A stretch of 5,367 nt of DNA from Listeria marthii FSL S4-120 (GCA_000183865.1 CM001047.1:743824-749190), one strand, 5' to 3'. Shown: positions 1 to 5,356, counted from the stretch's first letter. Notes: generated by a model not told the origin, from the sequence alone. Program-made: numbers and translations.

Positions 1-992
1 TGTTCAACAATAATCGGGACGCGCACTTTCGCGAAGGTATTGGAATTGGTAGATAAGGTGCTTTTGATAATAATGAAACCTTCTCCGGGCGTTTTTGCGA
101 TACCGTTAGAGAGAATAGAAGAGCCATCATCAACGTACATAAATTCATGTGTATCAAAAAGTGTTTTTCCAGAAGCTAAACCGAGCTGGGATTTGTCTGG
201 TGTTAATTGATTAAAGTCGGTTTTATACGGCACAGTAATAGGTTCTCCGTTATAAACTAATTGATCTTGGCCTTGTCTGTAATCATAATGTTCTAGCATA
301 TTTCCACCATTATTAAAGTCATCGAGGTAACCAGGGGGAATGTCTGTTGTAATTTGATTTCCGCTCATGATCACAGCTAATGGTTTCAAATCAAGAGGTG
401 GCCAGTAGTTACTAGCCCAGTTAATCTTGAAAATCTCAGAAGGAAGCGAGATTATTTTATTATCTCTAATGTTTAGGCTAGTTAAACTGGAAGATAATTG
501 AGTAATGTTATCAGGGATTTCCTTAATAGAATTATTTTCTAACTGCAATGAATCTATAGCTGGCAGTTGAAAAACAACCGTAGGAAACTCATGTAAATTA
601 TTGGAAGATAAATTTAATACTTCTAATTTCTTTAATTGACCTACGCTATCAGGAACCTCGCTCACCGTCCCAAGAATGACCGTCAGATTCTTTAAATTCT
701 TAAAATCTGAAATATTTTCGGGAATAAAGGAAGCACCTTCTGGACTTAGCATCGTAACTGTTTCTATGTCAGCTAATGTGATATCTTCGCGATTTTTATT
801 TAGTCGTTGTTCAGTGGCTACAATAAATGGTTCATTGTTATCTAATTCTTCTTCCAACCAAGACACTGATTCCGCATTTGCTTTTGAAAAAAGAAAAGGG
901 ATTAGAGTGGAAAGTATCATCAAACAAATTAAAAGGAGAATAATTTTTCTCAAGTTGTGGCACATCCTGTCTGTAATTTGTAAATTTGTCAT
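1..992 (-). CDS. Secreted internalin-like leucine-rich-repeat protein, N-terminal part (runs off left edge)
   Basis: The frame is open from position 992 to the left edge: 330 codons plus two bases, so the C-terminus is missing. Residues 14-40 look like a signal peptide: RK, a long hydrophobic core, then an AxA-type site at SKANA/E. Residues 44-80 form a cap (WLEEEL, later DITLADIETV), followed by about four LRRs at 90-190 with motifs such as LNLSSNNL, LQLENNSI and LNIRDNKI; the FP/IP/LP ends are of the bacterial 'typical' kind. Residues 245-330 are beta-strand-like and unassigned. By family knowledge this is an exported adhesin-like protein; sortase anchoring is inferred from its neighbour, because no LPXTG is visible here. 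The start is uncertain. ATG 992 has no ribosome site, ATG 965 has AGG directly abutting it, and TTG 953 has AGGATG 9 bases upstream and gives the most normal signal peptide. It is divergent from the LPXTG gene at 1472 and shares its cap layout. Confidence 0.85.
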   Translation of the reverse strand, partial: MTNLQITDRMCHNLRKIILLLICLMILSTLIPFLFSKANAESVSWLEEELDNNEPFIVATEQRLNKNREDITLADIETVTMLSPEGASFIPENISDFKNLKNLTVILGTVSEVPDSVGQLKKLEVLNLSSNNLHEFPTVVFQLPAIDSLQLENNSIKEIPDNITQLSSSLTSLNIRDNKIISLPSEIFKINWASNYWPPLDLKPLAVIMSGNQITTDIPPGYLDDFNNGGNMLEHYDYRQGQDQLVYNGEPITVPYKTDFNQLTPDKSQLGLASGKTLFDTHEFMYVDDGSSILSNGIAKTPGEGFIIIKSTLSTNSNTFAKVRVPIIVE

Positions 993-1128
993 ATATTAGT
1001 TAATTATATTATTTTTCTATTTTAAATGAGTACTAAAAAAAGACTCTGAAATCGGCTGCATTTTGTTAAATGTGTCGAAAAAATGTCTGTTTTACAAAAT
1101 TGTAGAAATAGTAATTTGTGTGTGCGAT

Positions 1129-1166
1129 ACAGTAATTAAAAATATTTAAAACTTTTTTATTACTGT
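1129..1166. repeat. Imperfect inverted repeat, 14-bp arms, 10-base loop
   Basis: The left arm ACAGTAATTAAAAA (1129-1142) is the reverse complement of the right arm TTTTTTATTACTGT (1153-1166) except for one base; the outer eight bases match perfectly. The loop is TATTTAAAAC, and four more T follow the right arm on the plus strand. It could be an AT-rich terminator-like hairpin reading rightward, although no rightward gene precedes it, or a binding site for a dimeric regulator between the divergent promoters. The stem is almost entirely A/T, so its stability as RNA is doubtful. Confidence 0.6.
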
Positions 1167-1272
1167 TTTTAGCGGATAGAGATTATTTATAGAACACTTT
1201 AAATCGGAATGAAATAGCTGTATAACTTGGCTTTATGAGCTTGTTTGATTGACTTTGGAAGTGGAGGATATT

Positions 1273-1350
1273 TTGGAAAGTGAAATTCGTGTGACTAGTT
1301 TGGATGTGAAAAGTTTGTTTTCAATCGATGGAGAAGGTATTTTTTTATGA
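1273..1350 (+). CDS. Possible 25-residue small ORF (unrecognised)
   Basis: A TTG at 1273 is preceded by GGAGG (1263-1267) with 5-base spacing, and opens a 25-codon frame that begins ESEIRVTS, ends GEGIFL and stops at TGA 1348-1350. This stretch is noticeably richer in G than the AT-rich DNA on either side and its codons look protein-like. I recognise no family. It could be a leader peptide upstream of the LRR gene, the remaining N-terminus of a lost gene, or chance. The good ribosome site is the only strong argument in its favour. Confidence 0.2.
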   Translation: MESEIRVTSLDVKSLFSIDGEGIFL

Positions 1351-1427
1351 TTATTAATTTACACAAAATAGTCACAAAAAGCATTTTTTTACTATTATAC
1401 AAGGAATTTCCATCAAATGAGATAGAG

Positions 1428-1433
1428 TATAAT
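1428..1433 (+). promoter_or_regulatory. Probable -10 of the LPXTG LRR gene
   Basis: A perfect TATAAT lies 38 bases before the ATG at 1472, which would leave a leader of about 30 bases carrying the TGGAGG ribosome site (1456-1461). The -35 is weak: TTTCCA at 1407-1412 with a short 15-base spacer is the best match. An alternative upstream pair is TAGTCA (1369-1374) and TATTAT (1393-1398) with an 18-base spacer. Placement supports the call; the poor -35 suggests an activator or a weak promoter. Confidence 0.45.
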
Positions 1434-1471
1434 TTTAGTAGTAATAAAAATGAACTGGAGGCTATGAATTA

Positions 1472-3163
1472 ATGAAAAAAGCTATTACTTTACTTTCAAC
1501 GCTAGTGATATCTTTCAGTATTTTTAGCGTTAATCCACTTTCTGGGTTAGCCTTTGAAAAGGGAGCTGCGACAACGGAAACAAAACAACAAGTTAATGCA
1601 ACGAACGCTGCTACAGATATAGTTACTGCTCAAGATTTGGGAGGACAAACGTGGTTAATTAATGAAGTAAATAAACAACTCGCACCAAAAACAGTTGGGA
1701 TAGATTTAACCTTCGAGGACTTGGCGAAAATTACTAGGATTACGATTACTGGACGAGGGCTTACGGGGGAAGTGCCGCCTGAAATTAAAAATATCGTTTC
1801 ATTAGAATCTTTGATTTTATATAGTAATAATTTAACTGGGACGATTCCTGCTGAACTTGGGGAATTAACAAAGCTAAAGGCACTTCGATTAGATTACAAT
1901 AAATTGACTGGAACAATTCCTGATGGTCTTGGAAATATTCCGTCGATTGAATTGCAGAGAAACAGATTAGTTGGCCAAATCCCTTTGAGCTTATATGAAA
2001 ATAGAACAGGGACAAATGAAGTAAATGTTTCGGGTAATCAAGTGACCATTAATAGTAGAGCACCTGAACCAAGTATTTACTCCTATTCAACTTTTATTTA
2101 TCCAGCTACTACCCCGGAATATGGTGGGCATTTGAAGGCGACAACAACTTATATTAGCAACTTAGAAAATGATGCTTTTCTGACGCCATTTCTTCCAGGT
2201 AGTTCCACATTTATCGATTTACAAGCGGTATTTATGTTTGAAACGGAGCTCTATGAAGGGCACGAGGTAACAATTACGGATGATGCTTCCGGAAAACTGC
2301 TTTATGAGGGCGAGTTAACTTCTGATATCAGTATTTCTTTAAAGAGTTTAAGCTCTGGCTATCATAATATTCGTGTTGTACTTGATAATGCACCGAACAA
2401 CCCGCAAAACCAAGTAACTTTTGGTATCAGCATTGTAAGTACGGTAGCGGGGGATTTAACGGTTAATTACGTCGATGAAACCGGAAAAACCATTCACGAG
2501 CCACAGACGGTTAGTGGATTTGTAGGCGACGATTATGATGTAACAACCGACGAATACCAATTGGCAATTGATGGATATGAATTAGATAATTCTAAATTAC
2601 CAACAGATGCAATTGGCACATTTGATCACGCACCATTGTCTGTAACGTATGTGTATAAAGCCGTGCCAGCAACGATTAAAGCGCATGACTCAACGATTTA
2701 TGTGGGTGATAATTGGACTGCGGCGGATAATTTTGATAGCGTAAGTGATAATTTTGGTGCAGCAGTTTCCTTTGATGATGTGACGGTTGAAGGGACGGTC
2801 GATACAACGATAGCTGGCGTTTACCCAGTAACGTATAGATTTGCTGGAGAAAGTATCACTATTCAAGTAACAGTGAAAAATAAAGATATACCAGCGAACT
2901 CAGTTACACCATCAGATCCGAGCATACCAAGCGAACAAAGTACTTCAACTACACCAAAAACACCAGATAAACAAACAGTAAAATCGCCAACATTAAAAAT
3001 AACGCCAACACAAAGTGAAACATCCACTGTAGCGGATAAATTAAAACTTCCGACTACTGGGGATAACTTTTTGGATAGCATTATCTATAGTTTATTAGGC
3101 TTCATTGCTATATGTGTGGCATTTTGTTTATTCTTCTTGCGTAAAAAGCAAAAACATAGCTAA
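1472..3163 (+). CDS. LPXTG-anchored leucine-rich-repeat surface protein with MucBP and Ig-like domains
   Basis: This is a complete 563-residue cell-wall protein. A signal peptide covers residues 1-27 (MKKAIT, hydrophobic core, cut near GLA/F). A cap at about 50-90 is followed by LRRs at about 90-190 of the plant-type pattern LTGxIP (LTGEVP, LTGTIP, LTGTIP, LVGQIP); the repeat around 151-170 is three residues short. Residues 195-325 are beta-rich and unassigned. A MucBP-type repeat spans about 327-396 (LTVNYVDETGKTI to VTYVYK), and an Ig-like domain of the kind common in Listeria surface proteins spans about 399-468. A Pro/Thr/Ser-rich wall spacer (471-520) leads to LPTTG at 526-530, a membrane segment (about 534-556) and the RKKQKHS tail, the full sortase A signal. 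TGGAGG ten bases upstream supports the ATG. By family, it is an adhesin that may bind mucin-like glycans; the ligand is unknown. It is divergent from the LRR gene on its left, and no terminator follows until 3399. Confidence 0.93.
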   Translation: MKKAITLLSTLVISFSIFSVNPLSGLAFEKGAATTETKQQVNATNAATDIVTAQDLGGQTWLINEVNKQLAPKTVGIDLTFEDLAKITRITITGRGLTGEVPPEIKNIVSLESLILYSNNLTGTIPAELGELTKLKALRLDYNKLTGTIPDGLGNIPSIELQRNRLVGQIPLSLYENRTGTNEVNVSGNQVTINSRAPEPSIYSYSTFIYPATTPEYGGHLKATTTYISNLENDAFLTPFLPGSSTFIDLQAVFMFETELYEGHEVTITDDASGKLLYEGELTSDISISLKSLSSGYHNIRVVLDNAPNNPQNQVTFGISIVSTVAGDLTVNYVDETGKTIHEPQTVSGFVGDDYDVTTDEYQLAIDGYELDNSKLPTDAIGTFDHAPLSVTYVYKAVPATIKAHDSTIYVGDNWTAADNFDSVSDNFGAAVSFDDVTVEGTVDTTIAGVYPVTYRFAGESITIQVTVKNKDIPANSVTPSDPSIPSEQSTSTTPKTPDKQTVKSPTLKITPTQSETSTVADKLKLPTTGDNFLDSIIYSLLGFIAICVAFCLFFLRKKQKHS

Positions 3164-3370
3164 CATCTTCTAATTTTGGAAAATGGGATGGATGCGACGA
3201 AAAAAATACCAATGATACGTACCGACCTTTATTCAACGCGTGAAGGTTTTGAGAAAAGATATGGCTTTGTTTATGTTGATAAAGTTAATAGCTATAAACG
3301 CTTGAAGAAGAAAAGTTTTTATTGGCATAAAAAAGTAATTGAAACTAATGGAAATGATTTAAGTTATTAA
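3164..3370 (+). pseudogene. Decayed 3' remnant of a GH1 6-phospho-beta-glucosidase gene
   Basis: This short open frame starts straight after the LPXTG stop and is in the same frame as that gene. Its second half, KRYGFVYVDK then KKSFYWHKKVIETNGNDL, closely resembles the conserved C-terminus of family 1 phospho-beta-glucosidases (typically KRYGFIYVD, a Gly-rich turn, then KKSFxWYKxVIxTNG). Its beginning, LLILENGMDA, resembles the GH1 nucleophile motif (LFIVENGLGA). In intact enzymes these parts are separated by several dozen residues, so an internal in-frame deletion is inferred, plus loss of the Gly-rich turn. All of the barrel upstream is gone, so it cannot be an active hydrolase. A TTG at 3176 could open a 64-residue frame, but it has no proper ribosome site. 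The family assignment of the C-terminal half rests on remembered motifs and is fairly firm; the ENG match is weaker. Confidence 0.72.
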
Positions 3371-3383
3371 ATTAAGATAAATC

Positions 3384-4043
3384 TCATATATCCAAAGAGT
3401 CCTTATCAATCCGGTAAGGGCTTTTTTTGTTGACCAAAAATTCTTCTTCTACAAGTTCTGTTAGTAAATTGGATATGTTTGGCTGCGTTGTGCGGCAATA
3501 TCTGGCAAGGACTGACTGGTTGATAAAGTTTGGTAACACGATTTCATTTTTTTCCTCATCTTCTGAGCCCATCTCGACGGCAAGATTTTCCAAAGCCATA
3601 TAAATCCGTTCTTTCGGCGTTTTGGCAATCATTCCAAGAAGTGCGTAGTGGCGCGCGAAAACATCCGCAGTACTCGTCAAAAGAAAATCATTCACATCAG
3701 GTTTTACAGACAATATATTGAGTAAAAAGTCAGCATCAATTTTATAAAGCACGAGCCGTTCACTCATGACCGTAATACTATGCTTTTTTTTCGGATAGGA
3801 AGAGAATGCATCGATTCCTAAAATATTATATGGAAGAACAAATATCGAAATGTAGTTCGTTTTTCTCAAATTATCTTCTAATTCGACTGCAGCATAACCC
3901 TCTAATACGAAAAAGATATGTTTTGCTTTTTCTTCCTCGAAAATTATTTTTTCATTCATTGTATAGGTTTGCTTTTTTACATGTTTATAGTAATCCGGAA
4001 ATTCTTTTAAATAACCAAGTACGGTATCAAGTTTTTCTGGCAT
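3384..4043 (-). CDS. Crp/Fnr-family transcriptional regulator (PrfA-like)
   Basis: This is a 219-residue protein, about normal length for the family. Residues 10-115 form the cNMP-type beta-roll (IIFEEEKAKHIFFVLEGYAAVE is typical), 118-150 the long dimer helix, and 165-205 a winged helix-turn-helix with recognition-helix sequence TTQPNISNLLTELVEEE. The phosphate-binding cassette of cAMP-binding members (GExAL with RxA/S) is not present; the equivalent region reads LGIDAFSSYPKKKHS. There is only one cysteine (C183), so no Fnr-type iron-sulphur cluster is expected. It therefore resembles the PrfA-like Listeria members that do not bind cAMP, with an unknown signal. ATG 4043 is chosen over GTG 4052 because AAAAGGAG sits 8 bases before the ATG but overlaps the GTG. 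A minus-strand TATACT (4079-4084) gives a plausible 28-base leader. It is transcribed alone, divergent from the GntR operon and convergent with the LPXTG gene. Confidence 0.9.
   Translation of the reverse strand: MPEKLDTVLGYLKEFPDYYKHVKKQTYTMNEKIIFEEEKAKHIFFVLEGYAAVELEDNLRKTNYISIFVLPYNILGIDAFSSYPKKKHSITVMSERLVLYKIDADFLLNILSVKPDVNDFLLTSTADVFARHYALLGMIAKTPKERIYMALENLAVEMGSEDEEKNEIVLPNFINQSVLARYCRTTQPNISNLLTELVEEEFLVNKKSPYRIDKDSLDI
3399..3428 (+). terminator. Intrinsic terminator reading rightward, inside the 3' end of the Crp/Fnr gene
   Basis: A nine-pair stem, GTCCTTATC (3399-3407) with GGTAAGGGC (3413-3421), has two G-T pairs and a five-base loop, and is followed by seven T (3422-3428). The T run is on the plus strand, so it ends rightward transcripts from the LPXTG gene and the GH1 remnant, 29 bases after the remnant's stop. 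It lies entirely within codons 206-215 of the convergent regulator. On the minus strand no U run follows the hairpin, so it should not end the regulator's own transcript. Confidence 0.75.
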
Positions 4044-4051
4044 TCGTGTCA

Positions 4052-4059
4052 CTCCTTTT
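4052..4059 (-). promoter_or_regulatory. Ribosome binding site that sets the Crp/Fnr start
   Basis: Read on the minus strand this is AAAAGGAG, 8 bases before ATG 4043. The longer frame from GTG 4052 begins with the last G of this site, so that start could not use it. Confidence 0.8.
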
Positions 4060-4078
4060 CGAATGTATTTACCCTTTT

Positions 4079-4084
4079 AGTATA
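4079..4084 (-). promoter_or_regulatory. Probable -10 of the Crp/Fnr regulator gene
   Basis: The minus strand reads TATACT, a five-of-six match to TATAAT, placing the transcript start near 4072 and leaving a leader of about 28 bases with the AAAAGGAG site. No good -35 is visible at 16-18 bases, which would suit a regulated promoter. It overlaps one of the two GTATAC boxes noted in this region. Confidence 0.45.
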
Positions 4085-4231
4085 CGCTATTTATTTTGAA
4101 AAAGATTTTTGAACAGTTTGTGACGTTCGATAGAATAGCGCCTTGTATACATTTCTAAGAAGAAAATATTTTTTTACGAAACAAAAAGGCTTTTTCCATA
4201 TATTAAATGTATAAATCACGCGAAAATCCTT

Positions 4232-4240
4232 TGATATAGT
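4232..4240 (+). promoter_or_regulatory. Probable extended -10 of the gntR-ABC operon
   Basis: TGATATAGT has the extended -10 form TGnTATAnT, which tolerates a weak -35; none is obvious upstream. It would start a leader of roughly 60 bases before ATG 4306. The leader is unusually G-rich for this window. YtrA-type repressors usually bind their own promoter, so an operator may lie here, but I find no clear palindrome. Confidence 0.4.
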
Positions 4241-4292
4241 ACATTCATAGCCAGTGTGACCCAGGTGGTACGGTGATACGGACAGACAGGCG

Positions 4293-4300
4293 AAAGGAGG
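4293..4300 (+). promoter_or_regulatory. Ribosome binding site that sets the GntR start
   Basis: AAAGGAGG lies 5 bases before ATG 4306. An upstream in-frame GTG at 4273 would translate through this site and has no ribosome site of its own, so it is rejected as the start. Confidence 0.85.
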
Positions 4301-4305
4301 AAATT

Positions 4306-4683
4306 ATGAAGTTTGATGATAGTAAACCCATTTATAAGCAAATCGTTCATTATATTCATACAGAAATTGTTACAGGAACATACGAGGCTGGTGACAAGCT
4401 ACTATCTGTTAGAGAGCTAGCAACAAAGTTAGAAGTAAATCCGACAACCATCCAGCGAGCTTATGCAGAACTGGAAGAAACGGAAATTATTTACACCGTT
4501 CGAGGTACTGGTAAATATTTGACAGAAGATAAGAGGAGAATTGAGCAATTGGAAAATGACATCGCAAAACAACTTACCGAAAATTTTATTAGTGAAATGA
4601 GTAAATTAGGAATTAATAAAGAAAAAATTATCGCTTGGGTGAAAAAAGTAGAGGAGGTAGAAGTAAATGTTAGTGGGAAATAA
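4306..4683 (+). CDS. GntR-family transcriptional regulator, YtrA subfamily
   Basis: This is a 125-residue regulator, the short length typical of the YtrA subfamily, which has a DNA-binding head and only a small helical tail. Residues 8-73 form the winged helix: PIYKQIVHYI, then GDKLLSVRELATKLEVNP and TTIQRAYAELEE as the helix-turn-helix, and RGTGKYLT as the wing. Residues 77-115 are predicted helices for dimerisation (EQLENDIAKQL and onward). No effector-binding UTRA or FCD domain is present. By family, such proteins repress their own operon, which encodes an ABC transporter, and are released by cell-wall-active compounds or other envelope stress; the inducer here is unknown. The gene's last 17 bases overlap the ABC ATPase gene, so translational coupling is likely. 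Confidence 0.92.
   Translation: MKFDDSKPIYKQIVHYIHTEIVTGTYEAGDKLLSVRELATKLEVNPTTIQRAYAELEETEIIYTVRGTGKYLTEDKRRIEQLENDIAKQLTENFISEMSKLGINKEKIIAWVKKVEEVEVNVSGK
4651..4658 (+). promoter_or_regulatory. Ribosome binding site of the ABC ATPase, inside gntR
   Basis: GAGGAGGT lies 8 bases before ATG 4667 and within the last codons of gntR. Its strength supports ATG 4667 as the real start despite the 17-base overlap. Confidence 0.8.
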
Positions 4684-5356
4684 TATCGCTAAATCCTATC
4701 CAAATAAATTAGTCTTACAAAATGTGGACTTCGAAGCAAAATCAGGCGACATGATCGTACTCACTGGTGAAAATGGTAGCGGGAAAACGACCTTGCTAGA
4801 TATGTTAGCAAGCTTGAAGAAACCGGATAGTGGCACATTGGAATTAGACAATGAACTATTTACTACCAATGATATCCGCCAGCACATCGCTTATTTAAAT
4901 AATGAACTTTACGCAAAAAAAAGTATTACTATAGAAAATTTTATGAAACAATATGGTTTGCTTTTTGAAAATATTGAGTTAGATAAGTGGGATAGATTAC
5001 TTGCTGGATGGCGAATTAACAAACGACTAAAACTTGGCGAACTATCAACAGGTATGTTAATGAAAGTGAAAATTGGTAGTGTTTTAGCAAGAAAAGCCAA
5101 ATTGTATCTTTATGATGAACCGTTTGCGAGTATCGATATTATGGCTCGTTCAGAAGTAATGAAAGCTATTATTAGCGAAACAAATCCAGATGCTATCACG
5201 ATTATTTCTTCCCACCATTTAGAAGGAACCGAAAAATTATATAGCAAACTTTGGTTAATTAAAGACCATACACTGCAAACAATCGAGACAGAAGCTTATC
5301 GCGAACAAACAGGTAACTCACTAATCGATTTCTATAAGGAGGAAATGAACAAATGA
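4667..5356 (+). CDS. ABC transporter ATP-binding protein (YtrB-like, partner of GntR)
   Basis: This is a 229-residue cytoplasmic ATPase of usual length that would power a membrane partner. Walker A is GENGSGKT at 34-41, the signature is LSTGM at 126-130 (usually LSGGQ), Walker B is LYLYDEP at 146-152 with catalytic E151, the D-loop is ASID at 154-157 and the switch histidine is H183 in SSHH. The Q-loop position reads YLNNE (76-80), with asparagine in place of the usual glutamine. These departures, and the SSHHLEG motif, fit the drug/peptide-export type of ABC-2 ATPases paired with YtrA regulators rather than importers; no binding-protein gene is visible in the window. It begins inside gntR and its stop overlaps the next start as ATGA, so the three genes form one operon. 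The transported substrate cannot be told from the sequence. Confidence 0.93.
   Translation: MLVGNNIAKSYPNKLVLQNVDFEAKSGDMIVLTGENGSGKTTLLDMLASLKKPDSGTLELDNELFTTNDIRQHIAYLNNELYAKKSITIENFMKQYGLLFENIELDKWDRLLAGWRINKRLKLGELSTGMLMKVKIGSVLARKAKLYLYDEPFASIDIMARSEVMKAIISETNPDAITIISSHHLEGTEKLYSKLWLIKDHTLQTIETEAYREQTGNSLIDFYKEEMNK
5336..5342 (+). promoter_or_regulatory. Ribosome binding site of the gene at the right edge
   Basis: AAGGAGG lies 10 bases before the ATG at 5353, within the last codons of the ABC ATPase. It is the main evidence that a third operon gene begins here. Confidence 0.75.

Larger units (their letters stand above)
993..1471. other. 479-bp AT-rich gap between two divergent surface-protein genes
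   Basis: No convincing conserved gene is visible. The gap should hold promoters for both flanking genes. For the right-hand gene, TATAAT at 1428-1433 is the best -10. For the left-hand gene, a minus-strand TATAAT at 1003-1008 is present without a clear -35. If used, transcription would begin only a few bases from ATG 992, which favours one of the inner starts of that gene. The gap also holds the inverted repeat at 1129-1166 and a short ORF at 1273-1350, listed separately. It is long for a bacterial intergenic region, so regulatory RNA or operator content is possible, but nothing proves it. Confidence 0.7.

Noticed and set aside
676..999. Plus-strand 107-codon open frame
   Set aside because: It is antisense to the left LRR gene, whose minus-strand translation has a clear signal peptide and leucine-rich repeats; the plus-strand product shows no domain.
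1062..1078. PrfA box near TTTGTTAAATGTG
   Set aside because: The reverse strand reads TTAACAAAATGC, matching only one half of the TTAACA-NN-TGTTAA palindrome.
1785..2015. Minus-strand open frame within the LPXTG gene
   Set aside because: It lies opposite the LRR region, has no ribosome site or recognisable product, and reflects the codon bias of the repeats.
2863..3081. Minus-strand 72-codon open frame
   Set aside because: It is antisense to the Pro/Thr/Ser-rich stalk and sorting signal; low-complexity DNA of this type often leaves the opposite strand open.
3530..4099. Two plus-strand open frames (3530-3721 and 3806-4099)
   Set aside because: Both are antisense to the Crp/Fnr gene, which has full domain support; neither has a ribosome site or a sensible product.
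4183..4197. AAAAAGGCTTTTT as a terminator
   Set aside because: The two six-base arms are separated by a single base, so no stable RNA hairpin can form, and nothing upstream on the plus strand needs terminating.
4273..4305. GTG 4273 as the GntR start
   Set aside because: It would place the AAAGGAGG ribosome site inside the coding region and has none of its own; ATG 4306 fits the family N-terminus.
4128..4305. Riboswitch or T-box in the leader of the gntR operon
   Set aside because: The leader after the proposed -10 is about 60 bases, too short for these, and shows no conserved elements or terminator.
4696..5100. Two minus-strand 63-codon open frames inside the ABC ATPase gene
   Set aside because: They are shadows of the ATPase, whose Walker and signature motifs are unambiguous.
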